From assembly GCA_950097015.1 (NCBI GenBank), contig CATNEN010000029.1, positions 1,742,001 through 1,806,000 on the forward strand: a stretch of DNA of 64,000 nucleotides. Reading direction: 5' to 3'. The DNA comes from Macrostomum hystrix (Eukaryota > Platyhelminthes > Macrostomidae). Made by a program: the position numbers and the translations under genes. The notes beneath the pieces are model-generated. The model saw only the letters and a program-made list of their open reading frames with translations, made no database searches and was not told where the DNA came from. The number at the start of each line of letters is the position of its first letter. Position 1 is the first letter of the stretch. This document shows, piece by piece, positions 44,007 through 55,793 of the stretch.

Positions 44007-47000
44007 TCACAGCTCTGCTGGGCTCAATGAGGCGCCAGAGGAGGCCACGGCAGCTGGCAGCGGCATATGAGACAGCGGCTGCGGCTGCGGCTGTGGCTGC
44101 GGCTGCAGCGGTGGCAGCAGCGGATGCGGCGGCTTTGCCGACGAGGCCGCAGCGGCGGCGGCGGCAGCGGCGGCTGCAGCAGCAGCAGCGGCGGCTGGCG
44201 CGAAGAATCCGGAGTAGGGCCCCGCAGCGCCTGAGCAGATTGGCTGGCCGACAAACGTCGAGAACATCGGGTGGTAGGGGAACGGCAGCGGCAAGCTGCG
44301 GGGTGGCTGCTGATGCTGCTGATGCTGCTGTTGCTGATGCTGTGTCAGTGGTGGCGGCGGTGGACACGACATGGACAAGAACGGGTCTCCGCCACCGGCT
44401 GCGGCTGCGGCGGCTGCTGCAGCGAACAGCGGGAAGCCGTGACCGACGGACGGCAAGGACACCGGCGGACCACCGGCCTCTGCGGCCAGGTAGGGCCGGA
44501 ACAATGCGCCCGGACTGCCCAACATCGGGCCGTAGCCGCCGCCGCCTCCGACGACTCCTCGCTCCTTATTGCGACCATTGCCACCGCCTCCGTTGCCCTT
44601 CTTTGATGCTGAGCGGCGCCCCTCGGACGCCGCAGAGGGGTCTCTCGGCTGGGCGGCCTCCTTTATGGGGATGCTCGGGTTGCTAAGGACTCGCTCGATG
44701 GCCTTGACAACGTCGCCGTGGCAGGCGGCCAGCACAGACTGCAGGGTGTCAATCTTGACTGTGGGGAACACCCGGCTGAGCATGCCCAGACCTTGAGCCG
44801 CCACGGCCGCCTTGTCTTCGTCAACCTGCTCGACTTGGTCGTCATGATCGTCGTCGGCTTGGTTGACCTCCTCGGAGCCAGTTGAGGAGCGCTTTCGTTT
44901 CGGCGGGCTGCCAAGCTGATGACGCCGCTTCTGATGAGGCTGCTGATGCTGGCTCGGGTCATTATCGCCGGAAAAGTCTGCGAATGTTAGACAAAGTTCA
45001 TTCTATAACTAATGATGCGTGCTTGATGATAAAAAACATTCAACAGGTGTTTTGAATAGCTATAGCAGGCATGCGTGTGGCTGCGAATTCGATATCTGAT
45101 AATGACCACTCCGTGGCTATTGAACCTTTCGGAGTACAGTTACGATCCAGTAATTCTATAAGCCATCCTTCAGTGTTTAGTCAATACCCCATCCAGGTCT
45201 ATAATGGGCTAAGAAATGATTTGATGAAGTCTGCGCGAATTAAAGAACAAAAACAAGTGGAAGACTGGCGGAGAAATCCCTGGGATGAAATCCCTGGCAT
45301 CGGCCGGCACTTGACACTTCATAGCCACTTCACAGACACACCCCCTGCAGCTATCTCCTCTTCTTCCCATCCACTTTTCCATGCTTTTCTGTACCGCGCA
45401 ACAAAAACAAAGTCGATAGATAGAGATAGAGCCCTCGAGAACTGTTGATCGCAAAAAACTTGAATCAGTGCCTGAAAAACGCATAAACACAGCCCCCCCT
45501 TGTGAAAGTGGAGGGGTTGGTTCGGAATTTCACTTGATTTTGTCTATCTTCTTTAGCAAATTTCTTTGATGTAATCGGAGGCTGGCATTTTCGATTGCTT
45601 CAAGACTTGCTCCCCCCCTCAATAATTCAATGCCCGAGAAAGCGAAAGGAAACAAATATTTCCCTGCATGGAAACAACAGTGGCTGGATTTTATTCAAAG
45701 AATTTTTTCATGATTTTTCTTTTTTCATTGACTGCATGGGATGGAACTGGCAGACCTACTAACACGACTGTTAGCCAGGGGCGGTCGTGCTTGACGGATA
45801 AGTGGCGACGAGTGAATTGTTTTATGGCATTTGCTTTTGCTTTTTAAAAGCTGCTTCAAATCATTGCGGACAGATCTGTGTTCCACCCTGAAGTTTGTCG
45901 CTCGCCAAATAGTTTTTTTCAGTTGGCCTCCATTTCAAGAGCTGAGTCTGCCCCCCGACTCAGAAGTGGCCACTTAACTGCCAGACCCATATATCGGAAG
46001 AAGATAATTTTTTCCAAATCTGTGCTCCTCTCGTCAACTTATCCCAATTTTCCCCTTGTCGCATAATCCTCCGTGATACTTGAGTTCAACCATCGCCTTC
46101 CGCAGCAGCAGGATTCGAAATAATCATCAAGGGGATTCAAATCTATTTGACCACCTGGCAGAAAATCGGCGGTTCGGAGTCAAATCTGGAGAAGACGTTA
46201 ATCCCAATATCCTCTTGTCAGCCACCCAGCCAATCCCGTCATTTCATTGGCTCCTGAATCGACCGAAGCAAAAAGACTTCTCGCGAAGGATTCGATTTCA
46301 TGTAGATGAGATTTCTCTGACACGTAAAGGTGTGAAGAGGCAGATTTGGAGTTGAGAAGGCCTCATTATCCACTGAGACACAGCCATCTATACACTGCAG
46401 TGATTTTAACAGCAGCCAAATGTTTGTAAAGTTAACTGAGATTTCTTGAAATTTAAACTGGCCAACAGTGCCTTGTACGTTATCTTGCATTTTTTAAAGA
46501 TGCAGGCTAAAGACATTGACAGGCAGTCGGAGTCTGTCACGGGGCTGAAGCCAGGTGACGGTATTTTCATCGCGATTAGACGCGCACACAACGGGGCCTT
46601 TCATTTAGAAAGAAATTAGAGATGCTTTTTAGTTTGACTTTCCCAGACATGCAGCCAAGATTCTGTCCAATGGGCCCCACCCCACTCCCTACACACGCTT
46701 GGCAAATAGACCCGAAACTCAAATGAGCGTCTCGTAATAAGGAAAAAAATAAATCTACAATTGATTCCAACTCATTGTCACCGAGAGCCAAGCAGCCGTT
46801 TGTTATCTCTTGCTTTTAGAAGAACAAGAAGAAACTCATGGCCAGTGTAGAGCAGTGAGTAACTAGGCTCAGGATTTACTCTGGTGTAGTCTTACCCAAC
46901 AGAAGTTAAAGAGGAATTTAAATAGTCACTATCGGGACAAAACAATGGGCCACTTTATGACAAAGCTTTAAACGCACATAGTCTACCTGGCCCTAGCACA

Positions 47001-49546
47001 TGCACGCTACTGTGTTTGTCTAGTATCAGGTATCGAAAGCTATTTCGCTATTTAGTATGGGACCATTTTCTAGCTCGAAATTTGAAAGCGGAGCATAAAC
47101 GGAAATACAAATATTGTTGGATGGAAAACTCCGGTCGCTATAGTCTGTCAGTATTAAATTAGGCTTGATCATTTTAGCTATTACAAGAGGTGCTGTGCAA
47201 CTCCTTCTAGTTGGACACGCGCGAGACACACACCGTGCTAGAGGCCCATTGTGAGACTACCACTGTTTGCCAAACTTACAAGTCTCCAGCAGGATTTACA
47301 CGACTGTTAAAAATGCACAGGGGGGTCGTGTTTATATAGGCAGTTGTGTTTGCAGATGTGCCTAAATTGTGAATTGTAAAAAATTGAAATCTGAGCACAC
47401 GATATACACAGTCAGTCAAATTATTGAGCAATTTTTAATTCAAGATATTCATCTTGAGTAGCCTATTATCTTGCCATTTTTTAAACTCTTAAGTCTTTCC
47501 TGTTGGTATAGATAAATTGATTTGACCCACTCATAGCAACCGCTTGGCAACCAGCAAAAAAGCAAAGTTGACAAACAGACAGACAGGCTCTTAGTGCCAT
47601 TCTTTAAACAAAATAGGGCATCTTCACAACCAATTTATTTAATTTTGCTATTGTTTATTTAACCAAATGGACGAAGCGGCGGACATTGGAAATGAAATTC
47701 TGGGACCAAGCGTGGTGACTATTGTGCAACTATTTTTCACTTTGCCCCTGTTGCTATATAATCCTGTGTGTTTGGCAATACAACGTGCTTCTAAGTCGCT
47801 TGTGATCAAATTTTATTTGCTTCTGTGAGCTGTCTTATAAAGCAAACTCCAACCATATGTGCTGCTGTAAACAGCTCTTATTCCAATTATTTCCTTTAAT
47901 CTTCAAACACTTTTTTTAAAGCCTAAGCAAATTATCAAGTAAGCTAATTGATAATAACCGATTAAAAGTCAATACTAATATATTATGAATGGATAATAAG
48001 GGGTTGAAAATTAATAATTTCCATATCTAATGGATTACTATCAATAACTAATTGACATTTGTCTCACGCACCGAGGTCCCTGAGCTCGATTCCGCGGCGA
48101 GGCCACATTCATTTGGGGCGCAGTCGCGGAGAGAAGGCTTGGGGACTTGTCCTGCGAGGCCCCCAAATGAGAGTGTACACTGCCTGACGATGAGAAAGTA
48201 CGTTACGTGCCTGCGTACGTTATCTGTGTGCGTGGTGTGCTCAGGAGTCAGCGAAATGGGCAGAATTGCCTCCAAATCTAGTGTCACCAAATGATGTGCC
48301 ATTGCATGCAGCCCCCGTGCAGTCATTATTTATTATTCATAGCTAATGGATAATATTCGATAGATAAATTTTAAACTAGCCAGAAAAACTTCTCACCTCC
48401 AGCATCAACACCGCCATCAGAGGCTCCGGCACCGCTCAGTCCCGCCGACGAAGCCGCAGCGGGTCCAGACTTGGCCGCAGTCGCCGCCTCGATCACCGGC
48501 TGCGTGTCCGGGTGCGGGTGCTCCGTGTTGATCTGCAGCAGGCCGCCAGGGCCGTACAGCAGGCCGAGCTCCCTAGCCTCCTGCTCCTCCTGGGCCTGCT
48601 GACGCCGCAAGGCCACCTGGGCGGCCATGACGCGCTGCCGCTCGGAGATCAGGGTGCACTTTGTACACATGCAGTCCTTCCAGCGGCAGTAGCGCTTGTG
48701 ACCTGGTGTTTGGTGGGTGGTGGCGAATTTGGTTGGTTGTTGTGAGATGAGACAGGGGACAGACGAAGCTGAGCAGTGATGAGACAGGGGAGAGATAAGA
48801 CAGGGGAGGGATAATACACGGGAGAGATGAGACTTGGGAGCGATGAGGCTCGAGAGAGGTAAGACAGGAGAGAGATGATACAGGGGAGAGATGAGACAGG
48901 GGAGAGATGAGACAGGGAGAGATGAGACAGGGGAGAGATGAGTCAGGGGAGAGATGAGTAAGGGTAGAGATGAGACAGGGAGAGATGAGTCAGGGGAGAG
49001 ATGAGACACTGAAGAGATGAGACAGGGAGAGATGAGACAGGGAGAGATGAGACAGGGAGAGATGAGACAGGGGAGAGATGAGTCAGGGGAGAGATGAGTC
49101 AGGGGAGAGATGAGACAGGGAGAGATGAGACAGGGAGAGATGAGACAGGGAGAGATGAGACAGGGAGAGATGAGACAGGGGAGAGATGAGACAGGGGAGA
49201 GATGAGACAAGGGAGAGATGAGACAAGGGAGAGATGAGACAGGGGAGAGATGAGACAGGGGAGAGATGAGACACGGGAGAGAGCTTGAAAAGGCCGGATT
49301 GGTGAGTTTTCCTAGTCGATCACCAACTCCCCAGTTACAAAGGAGCAGCTCACCTTTCAAAGCGGATACAACCCCGTGATTGCGACACCTGGCACATTTC
49401 GGCGTCCTCGGATAGCGATCCGAGGCCCGCAGAAACAGCGGGTGAGACGAGTAGCCGCCGCCGCCGCCGTAGCCGACCCCGACCTCGGACGAGTCCATCA
49501 AGGCGGGGTCCATCTCAGGCGGAGTTTCCGGATTTCCGATGGACAT
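44007..49546 (-). CDS. DMRTA: DMRTA-type (DMRT3/4/5 class) transcription factor, three exons
   Basis: Nuclear DNA-binding regulator of the doublesex/mab-3 family. Exons are 49546-49354, 48702-48397 and 44977-44007, joined in phase 1 at both introns, giving 489 aa. The DM domain spans about 48-95: [15 protein letters not shown] then [20 protein letters not shown], with zinc ligands C51, C54, H57, H66, C70, C75, C77 and C80 all present. An NLS-like PPKRKRS lies at 191-197. The DMA domain, which marks the DMRTA/3/4/5 class, is at about 232-264 ([20 protein letters not shown] then [12 protein letters not shown]). The C-terminal half is low complexity (poly-Ala, poly-Pro, Gln/His, QP repeats). Intron 1 splits the DM domain after ALKG and is filled by a 16-nt array; it is 651 nt, a multiple of three, and open in frame. 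Intron 2 (3.4 kb) holds a SINE. Orthology within the class is not resolved. Confidence 0.93.
44978..48055. other. DMRTA intron 2, mostly unique
   Basis: No supported gene. A 125-codon plus-strand ORF at 45071-45448 and others lack recognisable features. The sequence is of mixed composition and contains no array. Confidence 0.55.
48056..48340 (+). mobile_element. tRNA-derived SINE, 5'-truncated
   Basis: ATT-tailed family: it starts at CGCACCGAGGTCCCTGAG with the B box GAGCTCGATTCCGC, has the body AGAAGGCTTGGGGACTTGTC, and a short ATTATTTATTATT tail. The A-box part is missing. Confidence 0.75.
48745..49285. repeat. 16 nt purine-rich minisatellite in DMRTA intron 1
   Basis: About 34 copies of GAGACAGGGGAGAGAT and 15-nt GAGACAGGGAGAGAT. 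In the gene's frame it encodes Ser/Leu/Pro-rich peptide without stops. Confidence 0.94.
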
Positions 49547-49937
49547 TTTATTCTAGATTGCTTGTCGCTGCGTGAGTCTAGGCCTGAATATCTGTCTGTC
49601 AATCTCATCAACTATCTTGGCAATTTATAAGCGCTGCGGTCACTCTTCTGGGGTGGGTGCGAAAGGAGTGATGAATTTTCGGCTCACAGCCTGTTTAGCG
49701 GGCCGGCGCTCATTGGACGAAGCACATCAGGAGATTGTGAAAAAACCAGCGGGTTTGGGGTGGCTAGAATCATCTCTCTGTGTTGCAGCGAAGCGGACAA
49801 GCGCCTCTGTCATTCGCCAATTTTTTTGTTTCATCAACCTCCGTTGGATGGCACAATCTGCCAAATTTGTTTTTATTAAACTAGCTACTATCACAGTAGG
49901 CTGTATAGAAAGTTCATTTGATTGCACACAATTCTAC
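49547..49937. other. Upstream flank of DMRTA
   Basis: Unique sequence between the DMRTA start and the 33-nt array; presumably contains its promoter, though no element was identified. Confidence 0.45.
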
Positions 49938-51914
49938 ACAGTCCATTCCACATCCAATAGACACTCTATCAGAGTCCATCCCACATCCAATGCACACTCT
50001 ATCAAAGTCCATCCCACATCCAATAGACACTCTATCAGAGTTCATCCCACATCCAATGCACACTCTATCAGAGTTCATCCCACATCCAATAGACACTCTA
50101 TCAGAGTCCATCCCACATCCAATGCACACTCTATCAGAGTCCATCCCACATCCAATAGACACTCTATCACAGTCCATCCCACATCCAATGCACACTCTAT
50201 CAGAGTCCATCCCACATCCAATAGACACTCTATCACAGTTCATCCCACATCCAATAGACACTCTATCACTGTCCATCCCACATCCAATAGACACTCTATC
50301 ACAGTCCATCCCACATCCAATAGACACTCTATCAGAGTCCATCCCACATCCAATAGACACTCTATCACAGTCCATCCCACATCCAATAGACACTCTATCA
50401 CAGTTCATCCCACATCCAATAGACACTCTATCAGAGTCCATCCCACATCCAATGCACACTCTATCAGAGTCCATCCCACATCGAATAGACACTCTATCAG
50501 AGTCCATCCCACATCCAATAGACACTCTATCAGAGTCCATCCCACATCCAATAGACACTCTATCAGAGTCCATCCCACATCCAATAGACACAGTCCATCC
50601 CACATCCAATAGACACTCTATCACAGTCCATCCCACATCCAATAGACACTCTATCAGAGTCCATCCCACATCCAATAGACACTCTATCAGAGTCCATCCC
50701 ACATCCAATAGACACTCTATCAGAGTCCATCCCACATCCAATAGACACTCTATCAGAGTCCATCCCACATCCAATAGACACTCTATCAGAGTCCATCCCA
50801 CATCCAATGCACACTCTATCAGAGTCCATCCCACATCGAATAGACACTCTATCAGAGTCCATCCCACATCCAATAGACACTCTATCACAGTTCATCCCAC
50901 ATCCAATAGACACTCTATCAGAGTCCATCCCACATCCAATGCACACGCTATCACAGTTCATCCCACATCCAATAGACACTCTATCACTGTCCATCCCACA
51001 TCCAATAGACACTCTATCACAGTCCATCCCACATCCAATAGACACTCTATCAGAGTCCATCCCACAAGTAACAGACACTCTACCAGAGTCCATCCCACAT
51101 CCAATAGACACTCTATCAGAGTCCATCCCACATCCAATAGACACTCTATCACAGTCCATCCCACATCCAATAGACACTCTATCACAGTTCATCCCACATC
51201 CAATAGACACTCTATCAGAGTCCATCCCACATCCAATGCATACTCTATCACAGTTCATCCCACATCCAATAGACACTCTATCAGAGTCCATCCCACATCC
51301 AATAGACACTCTATCAGAGTCCATCCCACATCCAATGCACACTCTATCAGAGTCCATCCCACATCCAATAGACACTCTATCACAGTTCATCCCACATCCA
51401 ATAGACACTCTATCACAGTCCATCCCACATCCAATAGACACTCTATCAGAGTCCATCCCACATCCAATGCATACTCTATCACAGTTCATCCCACATCCAA
51501 TAGACACTCTATCAGAGTCCATCCCACATCCAATAGACACTCTATCAGAGTCCATCCCACATCCAATGCACACTCTATCACAGTTCATCCCACATCCAAT
51601 AGACACTCTATCACTGTCCATCCCACATCCAATAGACACTCTATCAGAGTCCATCCCACATCCAATAGACACTCTATCACAGTCCATCCCACATCCAATA
51701 GACACTCTATCAGAGTCCATCCCACAAGTAACAGACACTCTACCAGAGTCCATCCCACATCCAATAGACACTCTATCAGAGTCCATCCCACATCCAATAG
51801 ACACTCTATCACAGTCCATCCCACATCCAATAGACACTCTATCAGAGTCCATCCCACATCCAATAGACACTCTATCAGAGTCCATCCCACATCCAATCCA
51901 CACTCCATCACAAT
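49938..51914. repeat. Minisatellite, 33 nt unit with 660-nt higher-order repeat
   Basis: About 60 copies with core CATCCCACATCCAATAGACA then CTCTATCAGAGTC. The rare variant CACAAGTAACAGACACTC occurs at 51064 and 51724, exactly 660 nt (20 units) apart. Because 33 is divisible by three, long frames (up to 673 codons) are open on both strands; none is called. Confidence 0.95.
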
Positions 51915-51966
51915 TTTAGTTGCATTTGGGTTCATGTGACCTTGTTTGTCCCCTATGTATGTCGGT

Positions 51967-52357
51967 TATGGATTGCATTACCGGTAAACCGGTTTACCGG
52001 TTTATGGTACACTTTTTATTAGGCTTCAAAAGTTGAAATTCGAGCAATGAATAGTGCAAATATTTCACCATTTCATGGCATGGATTCAAGTAAGTTTGAG
52101 GTGTTTCTTTACACCGCAGCTTTAGTTGCCCGTGGTCGCCAGGGGCTAGCGGAATGGGCGGCAACGCCTCCCCGCTGCATCCGTAGGATGCCCCCTGCAG
52201 CTAAGTCAAGTAAGTCAGGAGGTGTAGATTTTTCAACTGCAGCTTGAGCTTCATCAATTAAAGTATAGCAATACTGTTTACCGGTAATTACCGGTAAATA
52301 AAAGAGATATGATCGAATTACCGGTAATGAGATGAGGACCGGTAATTGCAAACCCTA
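51967..52357. mobile_element. hAT-type MITE, 391 bp, perfect 8-bp TSD
   Basis: The left end is TATGGATTGCATTACCGGT and the right end, read inward, is TAGGGTTTGCAATTACCGGT. ACCGGT motifs are repeated near both ends. The flanking duplication ATGTCGGT is perfect (51959-51966 and 52358-52365). No transposase is present; a 66-codon ORF inside is not significant. Confidence 0.85.
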
Positions 52358-52796
52358 ATGTCGGTGCGTTAAAAACTCCTCACTGGAACAAAGGTGACAC
52401 TTTGTTAATAAAAATATTACGCTTTAGCTTACTTATCCCGTCAACTACTTGAAGTAGTGCTGAGTTACTATTTAGAATTTGAATCGAAACTTCCAATTGA
52501 ATTGATTAATTTTAGGTGACAATTTTCCATTTTGCAATAAGGTCAAGAATAGCCGTAATTTTTCATCCTAACCCGATTGATTGACAGGTGAGCGCCTGAT
52601 CTTGCGAGTCACCTGACTGATTGGCACCGGAATTAAGTAATATTAGTAATTACTCTTTCATGAGCTTTCAGGTCCAAGTCATGGGAGCAATCGGTTCAGA
52701 CCATTTCTGCCATCTATCAGGATCTGACAGTCACTTCCTTTGCCGATCCTTTACAAATCAAATTTTGCTCCATCAAATTTTTTACTTGAATTCAAG
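52358..52796. other. Unique spacer
   Basis: AT-rich; no gene seen. Confidence 0.6.
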
Positions 52797-53764
52797 TCAG
52801 AATCGAAGCAAGAGCTGAATCAGAATCGAAGCAAGAGCTGAATCAGAATCGAAGCAAGAGCTGAATCAGAATCGAAGCAAGAGCTGAATCAGAATCGAAG
52901 CAAGAGCTGAGTCAGAATCGAAGCAAGAGCTGAGTCAGAATCGAAGCAAGAGCTGAATCAGAATCGAAGCAAGAGCTGAATCAGAATCGAAGCAAGAGCT
53001 GAATCAGAATCGAAGCAAGAGCTGAATCAGAATCGAAGCAAGAGCTGAGTCAGAATTGAAGCAAGAGCTGAGTCAGAATTGAAGCAAGAGCTGAATCAGA
53101 ATCGAAGCAAGAGCTGAGTCAGAATTGAAGCAAGAGCTGAGTCAGAATCGAAGCAAGAGCTGAATCAGAATCGAAGCAAGAACTGAATCAGAATCGAAGC
53201 AAGAGCTGAATCAGAATTGAAGCAAGAGCTGAGTCAGAATCGAAGCAAGAGCTGAGTCAGAATTGAAGCAAGAGCTGAGTCAGAATCGAAGCAAGAGCTG
53301 AATCAGAATCGAAGCAAGAGCTGAGTCAGAATTGAAGCAAGAGCTGAGTCAGAATCGAAGCAAGAGCTGAATCAGAATCGAAGCAAGAACTGAATCAGAA
53401 TCGAAGCAAGAGCTGAATCAGAATTGAAGCAAGAGCTGAGTCAGAATCGAAGCAAGAGCTGAATCAGAATCGAAGCAAGAGCTGAGTCAGAATTGAAGCA
53501 AGAGCTGAGTCAGAATCGAAGCAAGAGCTGAATCAGAATCGAAGCAAGAACTGAATCAGAATCGAAGCAAGAGCTGAATCAGAATCGAAGCAAGAACTGA
53601 ATCAGAATCGAAGCAAGAACTGAATCAGAATCGAAGCAAGAGCTGAATCAGAATCGAAGCAAGAGCTGAATCAGAATCGAAGCAAGAGCTGAATCAGAAT
53701 CGAAGCAAGAACTGAGTCAGAATCGAAGCAAGAGCTGAGTCAGAATCGAAGCAAGAACTGAATC
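52797..53764. repeat. Minisatellite, 23 nt unit
   Basis: About 42 copies with core CAGAATCGAAGCAAGAGCTG(AAT); variants have AATTGAAG, GAGT or AAGAACTG. Confidence 0.95.
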
Positions 53765-53969
53765 AGTTTCCCACTTCTAACAACTTCAAATTAGTGATAA
53801 GTGTTTGTCGGTACGAATTAACGACAAAGCGATTGGAAAAATACATTTTCATTGTTGATTACAAGCAGAAGCTAATTTGGAGCAAGCCAGAAATGCATAG
53901 AGGACTGGTTTTTATCAAGGGGTTGCATAAGTTGTAGATTTTTAACTTGGCCATAATTGGTCGCCGTTG

Positions 53970-54856
53970 AAAGAACTTCTGTACCAACTGGAACTAGCTA
54001 GGTACTTCTGTGCCAACTGGAACTAGCTAGGTACTTCTGTACCAACTGGAACTAGCTAGGTACTTCTGTACCAACTGGAACTAGCTAGGTACTTCTGTGC
54101 CAACTGGAACTAGCTAGGTACTTCTGTACCAACTGGAACTAGCTAGGTACTTCTGTACCAACTGGAACTAGCTAGGTACTTCTGTACCAACTGGAACTAG
54201 CTAGGTACTTCTGTACCAACTGGAACTAGCTTGGTACGAGTACTTCTGTACCAACTGGAACTAGCTTGGTACTTCTGTACCAACTGGAACTAGCTTGGTA
54301 CTTCTGTACCAACTGGAACTAACTAGGTACTTCTGTACCAACTGGAACTAGCTAGGTACTTCTGTACCAACTGGAACTAGCTTGGTACTTCTGTACCATC
54401 TGGAACTAGCTTGGTACTTCTGTACCAACTGGAACTAGCTTGGTACTTCTGTACCAACTGGAACTAGCTTGGTACTTCTGTACCAACTGGAACTAGCTTG
54501 GTACTTCTGTACCAACTGGAAATAGCTAGGTACTTCTGTACCAACTGGAACTAGCTTGGTACGAGTACTTCTGTACCAACTGGAACTAGCTTGGTACTTC
54601 TGTACCAACTGGAACTAGCTTGGTACTTCTGTACCAACTGGAACTAGTTTGGTACGAGTACTTCTGTACCAACTGGAACTAGCTTGGTACTTCTGTACCA
54701 ACTGGAACTAGCTAGGTACTTCTGTACCAACTGGAACTAGCTTGGTACTTCTGTACCAACTGGAACTAGCTTGGTACTTCTGTACCAACTGGAACTAGCT
54801 TGGTACTTCTGTACCAACTGGAACTAGCTAGGTACTTCTGTACCAACTGGAACAAG
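53970..54856. repeat. Minisatellite, 29 nt unit with internal palindrome
   Basis: About 30 copies with core GGTACTTCTGTACCAACTGG then AACTAGCTA. Each unit contains GGTAC-TTCT-GTACC, able to form a small hairpin. Three units carry a GAGTAC insertion (near 54237, 54562 and 54655). Confidence 0.94.
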
Positions 54857-55324
54857 CTAGCTGTCGGGACACCCACTGACACACACCATGGGGTGAGCCA
54901 GAGCTAGTGTCAGTCAAGTCAACACGCGAAGGCAGATCCCCGGAAGTGGGGAGTCGTACTTACGCAAAAACTGCCAGGTATAGATGGGGTTAGGGATAAA
55001 TTGGTTTGAAAGGGCGGGGCTGCGCAGGGGCGGATGGTGGGAGAATGAGTAGCGGGTAGTTAGTTATGGGAAAAATTAATTTATTAGCAGCAATTTAAGG
55101 GTCGCTTGGAGCAGGGAGGGTTGGACCCGGACTCCAATTAATAATTTCATTTTGCTTCATCTCCGCGTCTTTTGAGCCGTCACTAACCCACTTCCGGGTT
55201 TTTTATTTTTCGACAGATCGACTGAAGAAGCATTTAATTATAGATCTGTATTGTAGTATTTTTTGGTTGTACTGTTGTACTAATTTACTTATAATTAACA
55301 ATTGATTACACCTGCCCATTGCAG
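54857..55324. other. Unique spacer
   Basis: No gene or repeat recognised. Confidence 0.55.
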
Positions 55325-55510
55325 CCGACAGCACAGCCGCAGCTATTGCGCGGCGCATCTGAAGGCTGCGTACGGCTGTTCAGTCCATGGACTGGGGTAG
55401 ACGCCACACCCAACCTTCAATTATCCAGGTAGTGCTTGTGCAGCTGGCTCAAGAACTCAAGAATCGAACTCCCGACCGTCGAGTAATAGTAGTGCTTGCT
55501 CTGTGTTAAA
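55325..55510 (-). mobile_element. Second tRNA-derived SINE family, degraded copy
   Basis: Reverse copy of the 13338 element: GTCCATGGACTGGGG, a GCC/CCACACCCAACCTTCAA body and a tRNA-like head AGAATCGAACTCCCGACC. Confidence 0.55.
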
Positions 55511-55793
55511 GCGGAAATAGCATATTTAAACACAACTAAATTCACACCGATGCCACCTGAGACGCGTTCTGAAAATAATTAGCTAATTGGCGATGTGGTC
55601 AGAGGACGGACTGAAACGGTTGGGCAGGCGCCACCGGCCACTCAGAGTCCGCAGAGGGTGACTGGGCGGATCTAGCGGGAGATGCGGCTCTCCCAATAAA
55701 TTAGTCATCACAGTCGAATCAAAGTGCCCCCCCCCAATAATTTTTAAATATCTCCCCTTTTTGCATCCTGACATGACAAGATTCGCATAACCA

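Noticed and set aside
45071-45448. 125-aa plus-strand ORF in DMRTA intron 2
   Set aside because: No domain, no splice or promoter support; openness over this length is plausible by chance.
49918-51939. Very long ORFs on both strands (673 aa plus, 446 aa minus) as repeat proteins
   Set aside because: The 33-nt unit is a multiple of three and lacks stops in several frames, so long frames are automatic on both strands; there is no codon or splice support.
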